Of a stretch of 64,000 nucleotides of DNA, positions 27,523 through 35,776 are shown one piece after another. A program made the position numbers and the translations under genes. Numbering within the stretch: position 1 is the first letter of the stretch; the number at the start of each line of letters is the position of its first letter. The stretch spans positions 1,798,001 to 1,862,000 of the forward strand of contig BJHW01000001.1 in the NCBI GenBank assembly GCA_005405945.1. The letters run 5' to 3'. Under the pieces are notes generated by a model. The model worked only from the letters and a program-made list of their open reading frames with translations, searched no databases and was not told the origin of the DNA. This stretch comes from Streptomyces violaceusniger (lineage in GTDB: Bacteria; Actinomycetota; Actinomycetes; Streptomycetales; Streptomycetaceae).

Positions 27523-28520
27523 GCCTCGGCTCCTTCCACGGTGTCCCCTGATTCCGCCGTGTTCGCCCGGGTGGCCGATTCCGCGGTGCCCGCCCGGGTG
27601 CGCGATGCCTCGGTGTCCGCCCGGGTGCGCGATGCCTCGGTGTCCGCCCAGGTGTCAGCGCCGAGGCAGCGGGCGATGGCGCCGCCCAGGCGCCCTTCGA
27701 GGTGCTGCGGGTTGCCGTCCGCGGCGGCGGCGAGGGCGAACCCGCGGCTGAGCGCGATCTCACCGATGGGCCGCCACGTCAGGGCGAGTTCCTTCGCCTG
27801 CGCGGGAGAGCACAGCAACAGGTCGCGGGTGCAGAGGACTTCGGCGGCGGCGGTCGTCAGATCGTCGGCGGCCACGAGTTGCGCGGGCCGCAGACCGACC
27901 GCGTCGCGCAGCCGGGTGAGCGGGTCGCGGATGTGCGGCACATCGTCCTCCGGCTGGATCCATATCCGGCGGGCCGGGCCCGGAGCGGCCCGGCCGAGCC
28001 GCAGCGTCTCGAGGTAGACCCGCCGCACACCGGGATCCCGTACTCCGGCGAGCCCGAGCGGCACCGACCACGTGGCCTCGTCCGCGGGCACCGCGAGCAG
28101 GGCCGCCCGCACCTGCTGTGCGTGGATGAGTTCCAGGCGCCGCGCGGGCGCCGCCACGCGGAGATCGAGGGTGACCCCGTGCCCCCGCGCCTCGGCGACG
28201 AGGTGGGCGAGACCGGCCGTGGAGCAGATGCCGGGCACCGCGAGCCGCCACGGCTTGCGCTTGGCCGCCTCCGCCTCGTGCAGCAGCACATCCGCCGCCT
28301 GTACGAGCTGTCTGGCCACCGGCAGCATCTCCCGTCCGAACGGGGTGAGCACGGCCCGCCGCGAGGTGCGCTCGAAGAGCTGCTCCCCGAAGCGCTCCTC
28401 CAGCGCGGCCACGCGACGGCTGGCCACCGACTGGGACATCCGGGCGGCGGCCGCCCCGACGGTGAAACTCCCCCGCTCGCTCACGCTGACGAACGCCCGG
28501 CACACTCCCACCAGATCCAC
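27519..28520 (-). CDS. blaA: BlaA-like LysR-family activator with C-terminal repeats
   Basis: 333 residues. Winged helix-turn-helix 1-60: SERGSFTVGAAAARMSQSVA then SRRVAALEERFGEQLFERTS; effector domain about 90-290. The last 40 residues are repeats of nine (ADTEASRTR twice, then AGTAESATR) coded by a 27-bp tandem array. It is divergent from the beta-lactamase gene and overlaps the BlaB-like gene, as AmpR-type regulators of beta-lactamases do. A T-N11-A box lies 12 bases upstream of its start. The repeat tail is outside the LysR fold and probably neutral. Confidence 0.85.
   Translation of the reverse strand: MDLVGVCRAFVSVSERGSFTVGAAAARMSQSVASRRVAALEERFGEQLFERTSRRAVLTPFGREMLPVARQLVQAADVLLHEAEAAKRKPWRLAVPGICSTAGLAHLVAEARGHGVTLDLRVAAPARRLELIHAQQVRAALLAVPADEATWSVPLGLAGVRDPGVRRVYLETLRLGRAAPGPARRIWIQPEDDVPHIRDPLTRLRDAVGLRPAQLVAADDLTTAAAEVLCTRDLLLCSPAQAKELALTWRPIGEIALSRGFALAAAADGNPQHLEGRLGGAIARCLGADTWADTEASRTRADTEASRTRAGTAESATRANTAESGDTVEGAEA
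27564..27654 (-). repeat. 27-bp tandem repeat array in the blaA-like gene
   Basis: Two exact 27-bp units (27591-27617 and 27618-27644) are flanked by a diverged unit (27564-27590) and a partial one (27645-27654). Each encodes nine residues of the regulator's C-terminal tail. Copy-number change would keep the reading frame. Confidence 0.88.
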
Positions 28521-28532
28521 AGCCGCACTCTA

Positions 28533-28545
28533 TGCCAGATCAGCA
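28533..28545. promoter_or_regulatory. LysR-type T-N11-A box
   Basis: TGCCAGATCAGCA lies within the palindrome ATGC-N7-GCAT (28532-28546), in the divergent region between the LysR gene (start 28520) and the beta-lactamase gene (start 28691). It has the exact T-N11-A form of LysR sites. It is close to the regulator's own start, fitting autoregulation and activation of the divergent gene. Confidence 0.7.
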
Positions 28546-28690
28546 TGAAGAAGCGCACGAGCGTATTGGACCGCATAGCCGCCGACGGCGAAAGTGATCC
28601 CAACGCCAGACCCACGCCCCGGAAGAGGGGCCCGGTCATTCCATCCCGTGTGCGCCCCGCCTGACGGGGAGCCAACCGGAGGTTCGGACC

Positions 28691-29649
28691 ATGCCATTCA
28701 CCCGTGCCCGGCACACCGCTGTCAGCGCGTTCACCACGCTCGCGCTCCTCGTCCCCCTGACGGCCTGCGGCGGCGAGGGCGATTCCCCGGACGCGTCGGG
28801 GCCGTCCAGTTCCTCGTCCACCTCCGCCGAGAGGGCGAGTACGACGCGTCCGGGCGCGGACGCGAAGGCGTTCACCGGCGAGTTCAAGAAGCTGGAGCGC
28901 TCCTACGACGCGCACCTGGGGGTCTACGCGATCGACACCGGCACCGGACACGAGGTGGCGTACCGCGACGGCGAACGGTTCGCCTTCGCCTCCACGTTTA
29001 AGGCGCTGGAGGCGGGCGCCGTGCTGCGGAAGTACAAGCTGAGCGGGCTGGACCGGGTGATCCGGTACTCCAAGGACGATCTGGTCGACAACTCCCCGTG
29101 ACCGAGAAGCACGTGGACACCGGGATGAGCCTGGGCGCGCTGTGCGACGCCGCCGTCCGCTACAGCGACAACGCCGCGGCCAATCTGCTCTTCGACCAGC
29201 TCGGCGGGCCCAAGGGCCTCGACGCCATCCTCGAGAAGTTGGGCGACGACGTCATCCAAATGGAGAACATCGAGCCGGAGTTGAGCCGATGGGTGCCGGG
29301 CGAGACGCATGACACCACCACCCCGCGGGCGATGGTCAAGGACCTGCGCGCGTTCGTGCTCGGCGACGTCCTCGGCAAGGGAGAGCGCGCACAGCTCACG
29401 AAGTGGCTGCGGACCAACACCACCGGGGACGAGCTCATCAGGGCCGGAATGCCCAAGGGCTGGCAGGTCGGCGACAAGACCGGAAGCGGCAGCTACTACG
29501 GCGCCCGCAACGACATCGCCGTGGTGTGGCGGCCCGGCGCCGCTCCCCTCGTCATGGCGATCATGTCGTACCGCGGCGACAAGGACACCCCGTTCGACAA
29601 CAAGCTGATCGCGGACGCGGCGTCCGTGGTGGCCGACACGATGTCGTAA
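28691..29649 (+). CDS. class A beta-lactamase, lipoprotein (one-base frameshift)
   Basis: The lipobox LTAC makes Cys26 the lipidated residue, so the enzyme is anchored outside the membrane. STFK places Ser101 and Lys104; SDN is present in [10 protein letters not shown]; the omega-loop Glu is in [12 protein letters not shown] is in [16 protein letters not shown]. Adding one C to the C4 run at 29094-29097 joins VDNSP to [16 protein letters not shown] and gives 319 residues. The enzyme hydrolyses penicillins. Expression is probably controlled by the divergent LysR and BlaB-like pair. The break sits at a homopolymer and is likely a sequencing error. Confidence 0.9.
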
Positions 29650-29657
29650 CACGGTCG

Positions 29658-29713
29658 GCCGCGTAGCTCAGCCGCGCAGAAAATAGCCGCGTACCTCAGC
29701 CGCGCAGGAAATA
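29658..29713. repeat. 28-bp tandem duplication at the end of the TauE/SafE gene
   Basis: Two adjacent 28-base units (29658-29685 and 29686-29713) differ at only two positions. The right unit contains the last codons of the TauE/SafE gene (YFLRG-stop); the left one repeats them, including a second in-frame-like stop, downstream. Confidence 0.88.
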
Positions 29714-30456
29714 CAGGACCGTCATGGTCACGGCGGTGGTCAGAATGACGGCCCGCAGCAGCCACGCGGGCAGACGGCGGGCGATCCGCGCTCCGGCCAC
29801 ACCACCGGCCACCGCCCCGACCAGCATGGCGGCGAGCAGACGCGGTGCGCTCAGCGCGTCCGAGGCGAGGAGGAACAGCCCGGTCGCACTGAGGTAGATG
29901 GCCGTGATCTGGGCGACCCGCATCGGGTTCCCGGTCGAGGTGTCGAGGCCGAGGCCGATGCTCCACACGGCCAGCATCATGATGCCTACGGCACCGCCGA
30001 AGTATCCGCCGTACACGGCGAGGAGGAACTGGCCGAGCAGGACGGCCCGGGGGCTCATGCCGACCGCATGGCCCCTCGCCTCGCTCACCGCACGGGAGAC
30101 GCGGCGCCCGAAGGCGAGGACCACCGTGGCGAAGGCGAGCAGCCAGGGCACCGCGGCGTCGAACGACACCGCGGGCAGCGCCAGGAGCAGACCGGCGCCG
30201 AGCCCGCCACCGATCACACTGACCGCCGTCAGGGCCCGCGTGGACGTGTCCCCGACCGGGACCAGATCGCGCCGGTACACCCACGCGCTCGCCACGCTCC
30301 CGGGGACGAGGGCCACGGTCGAGGACGCGTTCGCCGTCACGGGGGACAGACCGGCCGCCACCAGGGCGGGGAGCGCCACGAACGTGCCCCCGCCCCGATG
30401 GCGTTCAACGCCCCGGCGGCCACACCCGCCAGCAGAACAAGCACTGTCTCGGACAC
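29696..30456 (-). CDS. TauE/SafE-family membrane permease (one-base frameshift)
   Basis: GTG 30456 begins SETVLVLLAGVAAGALNAIG. Adding one base to the C4 run at 30393-30396 restores the conserved N-terminal motif NAIGGGGTFVALPALVAAGL, followed by about seven more membrane helices, the second repeat motif YGGYFGGAVGIMMLA and the end TVLYFLRG; total 253 residues, normal for the family. Members export sulfite or organosulfonates or act as anion permeases. A LysR gene lies divergent 84 bases away and probably regulates it. The break is probably a sequencing error. Confidence 0.88.
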
Positions 30457-30540
30457 TCGCCGAGCATCGCCCCATGGCCCGTGGGCCCACAATGCGTGAT
30501 CCGCGTAGCCGGCCCAAGGCTGTGCCATAGGCTCATCAGG

Positions 30541-31464
30541 GTGCGGTATGACCTGGACGACCTGCGGCTCTTCCTCCACATCGTGGCGGAGGGCTCGATC
30601 ACGGCGGGCGCTCGCCGGATGCATCTGAGCCTCCCGTCGGCCAGTGCGCGGGTGCGCTCACTCGAGCACCACGCGGGCGTGGACCTGCTGATCCGCGGAC
30701 GGCGGGGCGTGCGCCCCACCCCGGCGGGGACGGCACTGGCCCGCCACGCACGGGACGTGCTCGACCGGACGGCGCGACTGGAGAGCGCCGTGGCGAGCTA
30801 CGCCCGGCCGCCGACCGCGCCGCTGACCCTGCTGGGCGGCGGCTCCGCGATGCACCGCCTGGTGCCGCGGGCCCTGGTCTCGTTCCTCCGCGCACACCCG
30901 GACGTCGACGTCGAGGTGTCCGAGAGCCGCACCCCACGGACCGTGCGGATGCTCGCCGACGGCGAGGCGGACCTGGGCGTCGTCCTCGACCGCGAGGCCC
31001 GCGACTGCGGTCTCGCCCTGGAACCCCTCGGCGACGACTCGCTGGTGGTGATCGGCCAGTGCGGCGGGATCCTCGCGGGTCGTACCGAGGTGACCTACAG
31101 CGAGGTGGCCGAGCATCCGCTCGTGGGGCTCGACGCCGGTTCCTCGCTGCGGCGCTCGATCGAGAAGAACCTCGGCCCGCACGCTCCGGCGGTGCGCTAC
31201 CGCACCACCGTCGCCCACCTCAACACCCTGGTCTCCCTCGCGGCCGCCGGCGTCGGACTCGCCGTCGTACCACGCCGTGCCATCGCCCCGCACCATCCGC
31301 TCGACGTATGCGACCTCCGCGATCCCTGGGCACGCCGCCGCCATCTGCTGGCCTGGGGCGCGAAGGCCCGGGCCTCCGCCACCGCCACCGCGGCACTCGC
31401 CGAACATCTGCGCCGCGCGGCCATGTCGGAACCGGACGGGGGCGACGGCCTTCCGGCCCAGTAG
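30541..31464 (+). CDS. LysR-family regulator
   Basis: GTG 30541 starts RYDLDDLRLFLHIVAEGSIT; 307 residues. The helix-turn-helix is AGARRMHLSLPSASARVRSL, and the effector domain (about 88-290) ends with the typical LVSLAAAGVGLAVVPRRAIA. Divergent from the TauE/SafE permease, the common layout for LysR control of an exporter. The ligand is unknown. Confidence 0.93.
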   Translation: MRYDLDDLRLFLHIVAEGSITAGARRMHLSLPSASARVRSLEHHAGVDLLIRGRRGVRPTPAGTALARHARDVLDRTARLESAVASYARPPTAPLTLLGGGSAMHRLVPRALVSFLRAHPDVDVEVSESRTPRTVRMLADGEADLGVVLDREARDCGLALEPLGDDSLVVIGQCGGILAGRTEVTYSEVAEHPLVGLDAGSSLRRSIEKNLGPHAPAVRYRTTVAHLNTLVSLAAAGVGLAVVPRRAIAPHHPLDVCDLRDPWARRRHLLAWGAKARASATATAALAEHLRRAAMSEPDGGDGLPAQ

Positions 31465-31524
31465 CGTGCCGTCCCCGGGGGGTGGCGCCGGCACGGTCCC
31501 GTTCCGCACAGGCCCGTTCTCGGA

Positions 31525-31982
31525 TCAGCTCTGCCGGTCGCGCCCGGTGCAGAGGCGGCGCAGTTCACCCACACTGTCCGCGAGCGTGCGGTCACCCAGC
31601 GATGCGAGGACCGCTTCCTCGGCCTCGGCGGTGAGCGCGGCGAAGTACTCACCGCCGTGCGCGGTCACCGGGCACACGGGCTCCACCCCGGCGAGGGGGC
31701 GAACAGGGGCTTGTCGCCGACGGCACAGCGATAGATCTCGGCCAGGGTGATCCGGTCGGTCGGCCGCCCCAGCCGCGCCCCACCGGAACGGCCCTTGACG
31801 CAGACGACCAGCCCCTCGTCCGTCAGTGGGACGAGGAGCTTCCGGACCAGGCTCGGGTTGGCGTTCAGCTTCTGGGCCAACTCGGCGGAGCTCAGCGGCC
31901 CGGCCCCGTGCTCGGCGGCCACGGCGAGGAACAGCATCACCTGGAGCGCACGGGAGAACCGGATGTCCAACACCTTCTCCAC
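31525..31982 (-). CDS. Rrf2-family regulator (one-base frameshift)
   Basis: ATG 31982 begins MEKVLDIRFSRALQVMLFLA. Helix-turn-helix: LSSAELAQKLNANPSLVRKL; wing: KGRSGGARLGRP. Adding one base to the G5 run at 31695-31699 joins IYRCAVGDKPLFAP to LAGVEPVCPVTAHGG and gives 152 residues, the usual Rrf2 length. Two cysteines (in RCAV and PVCPV) remain, but not the three-Cys cluster of IscR/NsrR, so thiol redox sensing is more likely than an Fe-S cluster (inference). Divergent from the ene-reductase with a palindrome between them. Confidence 0.87.
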
Positions 31983-32058
31983 CTCCGCCCGCGAATCGGG
32001 GCACAGCCTACTCGACGGTGCCGTTCCGCTCTCGCCTTAAAAGCAATCCAAACAGTTG

Positions 32059-32079
32059 CAGTTTACGCCGTGGAAACTG
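32059..32079. promoter_or_regulatory. palindromic candidate operator, Rrf2 / ene-reductase
   Basis: CAGTTT (32059-32064) and AAACTG (32074-32079) form a perfect inverted repeat with a nine-base spacer in the AT-richer 167-base region between the divergent Rrf2 and ene-reductase genes. Size and position fit an Rrf2 dimer site. Confidence 0.6.
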
Positions 32080-32149
32080 TACCTTTCAGACTCGCACTTT
32101 CGGGGCTCGGGGAAGCCTCCTCGGAACGACACGTCTGGAGAGCGACGCA

Positions 32150-33268
32150 GTGAACACCCGCCTGACCACGGCACTGTCCCGCCCGTTCACACTGGGTTCG
32201 GCCAAGCTGCCGAACCGGATCGCCATGGCACCCATGACCCGTGGGCACTCCCCCGACGGCATCCCCGGTGAGGATGTCGCCGCGTACTACGCGCGCCGGG
32301 CGGCGGCGGGGACCGGCCTGATCATCACCGAGGGCACCACCGTCGACCACCGGTCCGCCGGCTACCTCGACGGCGTCCCCCGGTTCCACGGCGAGGAGCA
32401 ACTGGCCGGATGGCAAAAGGTCGTCGACGCCGTGCACACCCACGGTGGCGCGATCATGCCCCAGCTCTGGCACGTGGGCATACAGCGCACCCCGGGAGCG
32501 CCGCCGTTCCCCGACGCCCCGTCCCTGGGCCCGTCCGGGATCGCGCTGGACGGCACACCCGGAGCGGGCGAGACGATGACCCTCGCCGACATCGACGACG
32601 TCATCGGCGCCTTCGCGAAGGCCGCGCGGGCGGCCGAGGAGATCGGCTTCGACGGCGTGGAGCTGCACGGCGCACACGGCTATCTCATCGACCAGTTCCT
32701 CTGGGAGCGCACCAACCGGCGCACCGACCACTACGGTGGCGATCCGGCCTCCCGGACCGCGTTCGCCGCCGACCTCGTGGCCGCCATCCGCGAGCGGGTC
32801 GCGCCCGACTTCCCCGTCGTCCTCCGGTTCTCCCAGTGGAAGTCCGACCACTACGACGTCCGGCTCGCCGAGAACCCCAAGGAGCTGGAAGCCGTGCTCA
32901 CGCCGCTGGCGGAGGCCGGAGTCGACGCGTTCCACGCCTCCGGGCGGCGCTACTGGCAGCCGGAATTCCCCGACACGGGATCGGATCTGAACATCGCCGG
33001 GTGGACGAAGAAGGTCACCGGCAAGCCGGTGATCACCGTCGGTTCGGTCGGCCTGGACAAGGCCTTCGACCCCGGCTCCCTCTCCGGCGCGACCGCGGCC
33101 GTGGAGTCCATCGACCGGCTCCTCGAGCCTCTGGAGCGGGACGAATTCGACATCGTCGCGGTCGGCCGCGCACTGCTCGCCGACCCCGAGTGGGCAGACA
33201 AGGTCCTGAGCGGCCGGGCGAGCGAGCTCATTCCGTTCAGCCGGGACGCGGTGGAGTCCCTGCACTGA
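32150..33268 (+). CDS. Old Yellow Enzyme-family ene-reductase
   Basis: GTG 32150, 372 residues. TIM-barrel flavoprotein: FMN-binding RIAMAPMTRGHSPDG, active-site GVELHGAHGYLIDQFL (His-Ala-His type), NRRTDHYGGDP and C-terminal phosphate site ITVGSVG...VAVGRALLADPEW. NADPH-dependent FMN enzymes of this family reduce activated alkenes and are often induced by electrophiles and thiol stress. The divergent Rrf2 regulator and the palindrome between them support such inducible control. Confidence 0.94.
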   Translation: MNTRLTTALSRPFTLGSAKLPNRIAMAPMTRGHSPDGIPGEDVAAYYARRAAAGTGLIITEGTTVDHRSAGYLDGVPRFHGEEQLAGWQKVVDAVHTHGGAIMPQLWHVGIQRTPGAPPFPDAPSLGPSGIALDGTPGAGETMTLADIDDVIGAFAKAARAAEEIGFDGVELHGAHGYLIDQFLWERTNRRTDHYGGDPASRTAFAADLVAAIRERVAPDFPVVLRFSQWKSDHYDVRLAENPKELEAVLTPLAEAGVDAFHASGRRYWQPEFPDTGSDLNIAGWTKKVTGKPVITVGSVGLDKAFDPGSLSGATAAVESIDRLLEPLERDEFDIVAVGRALLADPEWADKVLSGRASELIPFSRDAVESLH

Positions 33269-33310
33269 GTCCTCGCGCCGCCCCCGCGCCGACCCCGCAC
33301 TGATGGGGAC

Positions 33311-33345
33311 GGCGCCGGCCGACACGGGGGGATCCGGCCGGCGCC
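33311..33345 (+). terminator. hairpin after ene-reductase
   Basis: GGCGCCGGCC (33311-33320) pairs perfectly with GGCCGGCGCC (33336-33345), 42 bases after the ene-reductase stop. Confidence 0.7.
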
Positions 33346-33402
33346 GGGCACGGGGGTGTGGGAGTTAGTTTAACATTCCACGATCGCCCCGCATTCCCGG
33401 TG

Positions 33403-33733
33403 CTAGTCGGTGGCGCAGGCGCCGCCGTCGAGGGTGAAGTCGGTCGGCGCGGAGTTGGTGGCGCCCTTACCGGCGGTGAAGCCGAGAGTGACCGAGCCGC
33501 GGGCGGGGATGACGGCGGTGTACGAGGCGGGGGTGACGGTCACCGCGGCGCCGCTCTGCCGCGGTGTGCCACCCCACATGCTGGTGATGGTCTGGCCGTC
33601 GGCGAAGCTGAATCCCAGGCTCCAGCCGGTGACGGCGGCGGTGCCGGTGTTGCGGATGGCGATCTCCCCCTGGAAGCCCCATTCGCCCGCCACGCGGTAG
33701 CCGACCGAGCAGCCGGGTCTTCCGTCTCGTCAT
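33403..33733 (-). pseudogene. secreted CBM2 protein (former cellulase/chitinase) with catalytic domain lost
   Basis: The 3' part encodes a complete carbohydrate-binding module of family 2: CSVGYRVAGEWGFQGEIAIR, then GWSLGFSFADGQ, SMWGGTP and the closing cysteine in DGGACATD. No upstream frame leads into it; an ATG at 33733 with nearby GGAG opens MTRRKTR, a signal-peptide-like start, in another frame and only a few codons away. CBM2 modules normally sit at the C-terminus of large secreted cellulases or chitinases, so the catalytic domain appears deleted. A perfect CebR operator lies 54 bases upstream of the ATG, as expected for a cellulase gene. Confidence 0.72.
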
Positions 33734-33786
33734 GACTCCAAGGAGTGAGCGCGCGATGGCGTCCGTACGGGGACGCACGGCGGGCT

Positions 33787-33800
33787 TGGGAGCGCTCCCA
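33787..33800. promoter_or_regulatory. CebR operator
   Basis: TGGGAGCGCTCCCA is the exact 14-bp palindrome known as the binding site of CebR, the LacI-family cello-oligosaccharide repressor of Streptomyces. It stands upstream of the gutted CBM2 gene, indicating that the lost enzyme belonged to the cellulose-utilisation regulon. Confidence 0.85.
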
Positions 33801-33889
33801 TCCATTGCATCGGACCCGGGAGACCTCAAGACCTCCGGAAAGGACCGGCAACCGGAATGCGGACCGGGCGCGCCGAGGTTATGCCGGGC

Positions 33890-34279
33890 ATGAGCGATTC
33901 ATCCGATGATGCCGCTTTCTCTTCGGCCGAGCGCGAAGCCATCCGCGAACGGCTGGCGGCCGAACGCGCCGAGACCAGCGCGCGGATCGCGGCCCTGAAC
34001 CGTGAATTCGAGGCGATCGTGGCGTCGCACGCCCTGGTGGCGGTGGACGACGAACACGACCCGGAGGGGTCGAGCACCGCGTTCGAGCGCGCCCACACCG
34101 CCGCGCTGCTGACTCAGGCCCGCGATCACCTGATCGCCCTGGACGAGGCGCTGGAACGGCTGGACCGCGGCGGTTACGGGCGGTGCGCGGTGTGCGGCGA
34201 GCCGATCCCCGCGGAACGCCTGGAGGCGCGCCCCACGGCGACCACCTGCGTACGCTGCGCGACCGCCCACCCCCGCTGA
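33890..34279 (+). CDS. DksA/TraR-type zinc-finger protein
   Basis: 129 residues from ATG 33890 (an ATG at 33881 is possible). The N-terminal half is a long helical hairpin rich in Glu, Arg and Ala (SSAEREAIRERLAAERAETS), followed by LIALDEALERLDRGGYGRCA and the four-Cys zinc site CAVC...CVRC. That is the DksA/TraR C4 architecture; such proteins bind RNA polymerase in the secondary channel. The short actinobacterial forms are poorly characterised. Confidence 0.9.
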   Translation: MSDSSDDAAFSSAEREAIRERLAAERAETSARIAALNREFEAIVASHALVAVDDEHDPEGSSTAFERAHTAALLTQARDHLIALDEALERLDRGGYGRCAVCGEPIPAERLEARPTATTCVRCATAHPR

Positions 34280-34598
34280 GCGGCACGGCACCGAGCGGAC
34301 GTGCGCTTGGGGCGCGGCCGCCCTTCGGCGGGAGCGACCGCACCCCGGCCTCGGCCGTTTCAGGTGGCGGACCAGCTGTCGGGCCGCGCGCCGTCGGTGC
34401 CGGTGCATCCGTACTCCCGGGCGAGCTGGGCGGAGCTTGGCCGCCCCGGATTCGCCGTCGGGTCAACAGCGCTGGTCCGGACACTAGTTGTTTCCCCAAG
34501 GACGCCACGTGTCCGCCACCCCGAAGCATGGCCCATTTTCGCCTGGTGAGACGATGCGCTCGCCCGAAACACACCTCATCAAGCGAAACGGAGGGCGA
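34280..34598. other. intergenic region before the DD-carboxypeptidase
   Basis: 319 bases. The only structure I see is GGACAC (34479-34484) inverted as GTGTCC (34509-34514), around an AT-rich patch TAGTTGTTT that may belong to the promoter. No coding frame is convincing. Confidence 0.4.
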
Positions 34599-35534
34599 AT
34601 GCATAAACGTCGTGGAACCGTGACCCGCCGCTGGAGAGTCGCGGCGGTCGCGTCCACGGTGGCCGTGGCGATCGCGGTCCCGGTGGCGATGGCCCAGGCT
34701 TCGGCCGAACCGCCACCGGAGGTCAGCGCCAAGGGCGCGTACCTGCTCGACACCGGTTCCAACAAGGAGCTGATGGCCAAGGACGCCGACACCAAGCGTC
34801 CGATGGCGAGCACCACGAAGATCATGACTGCCCTCGTGGTGCTCGAGACCCGAGGCCTGGACCTCAACCAGCAGGTCACCATCAAGCAGGAGTACCGCGA
34901 CTATGTGACCAAGTCCGGTGCCAGCACGGCGGACCTGCAGACCGGTGACAAACTCACCGTCAACCAGCTGCTGTACGGGTTGATGCTGCCGTCGGGCTGT
35001 GACGCGGCGATGGCGCTGGCCGACACGTTCGGCACCGGCGACACCACCGCCGAGCGGACCAAGTCGTTCATCTCCAAGATGAACGCCAAGGCGCAGGACT
35101 TGGGGCTGACCAACACCAAGTACGACTCCTTCGACGGTGTCTCGGCCGACGCCGACAACTACTCGACGCCCCACGACCTGGCGCAGCTGACCCGGCGCGC
35201 CATGGAGAACGCGACGTTCGACACGGTTGTCAAGTCGGTGTCCACCAAGCAGGAGGCACCGGCGGCCAATGGCCGCACCCGGTACTACTCCTGGGACAAC
35301 ACCAACCAGTTGCTGGGTTCGTACCAGGGCGCGATCGGCGTCAAGACCGGGACCACCACCCCTGCCGGTCCCTGCCTGGTGTTCGCCGCCAAGCGCGGTG
35401 ACAAGACGGTCGTGGGAGTCATCCTCAACGACGCGGACCGTTACCCGGACGCGAAGAAGATGCTCGACTGGACGTACGACACCACCACCGAGGTGAAGTG
35501 GCGCCAGCTTCCCGAGGACGCTCAACGGGACTGA
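34599..35534 (+). CDS. D-alanyl-D-alanine carboxypeptidase (PBP, S11 family)
   Basis: 311 residues from ATG 34599 (GGAGGG upstream). Signal peptide or anchor about 1-36 (ends AQASA). STTK gives Ser71 and Lys74; the second motif is SGC in LPSGCDAAMALAD, as in many actinobacterial S11 enzymes; KTG is in IGVKTGTTTPAG. The enzyme acts outside the membrane, trimming the terminal D-Ala from peptidoglycan stem peptides. Monocistronic, with a strong terminator behind it. Confidence 0.95.
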   Translation: MHKRRGTVTRRWRVAAVASTVAVAIAVPVAMAQASAEPPPEVSAKGAYLLDTGSNKELMAKDADTKRPMASTTKIMTALVVLETRGLDLNQQVTIKQEYRDYVTKSGASTADLQTGDKLTVNQLLYGLMLPSGCDAAMALADTFGTGDTTAERTKSFISKMNAKAQDLGLTNTKYDSFDGVSADADNYSTPHDLAQLTRRAMENATFDTVVKSVSTKQEAPAANGRTRYYSWDNTNQLLGSYQGAIGVKTGTTTPAGPCLVFAAKRGDKTVVGVILNDADRYPDAKKMLDWTYDTTTEVKWRQLPEDAQRD

Positions 35535-35561
35535 TCCACAAGCCCCGTGAGGCGACGGCGC

Positions 35562-35596
35562 GGTGCCCCGGCCGGACTCGTTCCGGCCGGGGCACC
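35562..35596 (+). terminator. strong hairpin after the DD-carboxypeptidase
   Basis: GGTGCCCCGGCCGG (35562-35575) is perfectly complementary to CCGGCCGGGGCACC (35583-35596) with a seven-base loop, 28 bases past the stop codon. Confidence 0.88.
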
Positions 35597-35776
35597 GGTG
35601 CTCGGGGCCAAGCCCCTTGAGCCTGGGCCTCTTCAACCCCGGCCCCCTGAGCCCGGACTCCGCACACGCGAACGAAGTACCCCGATCGGGTGATATAGCG
35701 GGTACACACATCACAGGAGCCCCGCGCGGCCGAAGAATGACGTCGAATCGGCGGCGCGCAAAGGGGGAGTTCCGCG

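Noticed and set aside
27564..27654. 27-bp array considered as a CRISPR
   Set aside because: Units are contiguous with no spacers and lie in frame inside the LysR gene; no cas genes are present.
28691..29649. Beta-lactamase considered a pseudogene because of the break at 29094
   Set aside because: A single C at the C4 run restores all class A motifs in one frame; same pattern as thirteen other breaks, so a sequencing error is more likely.
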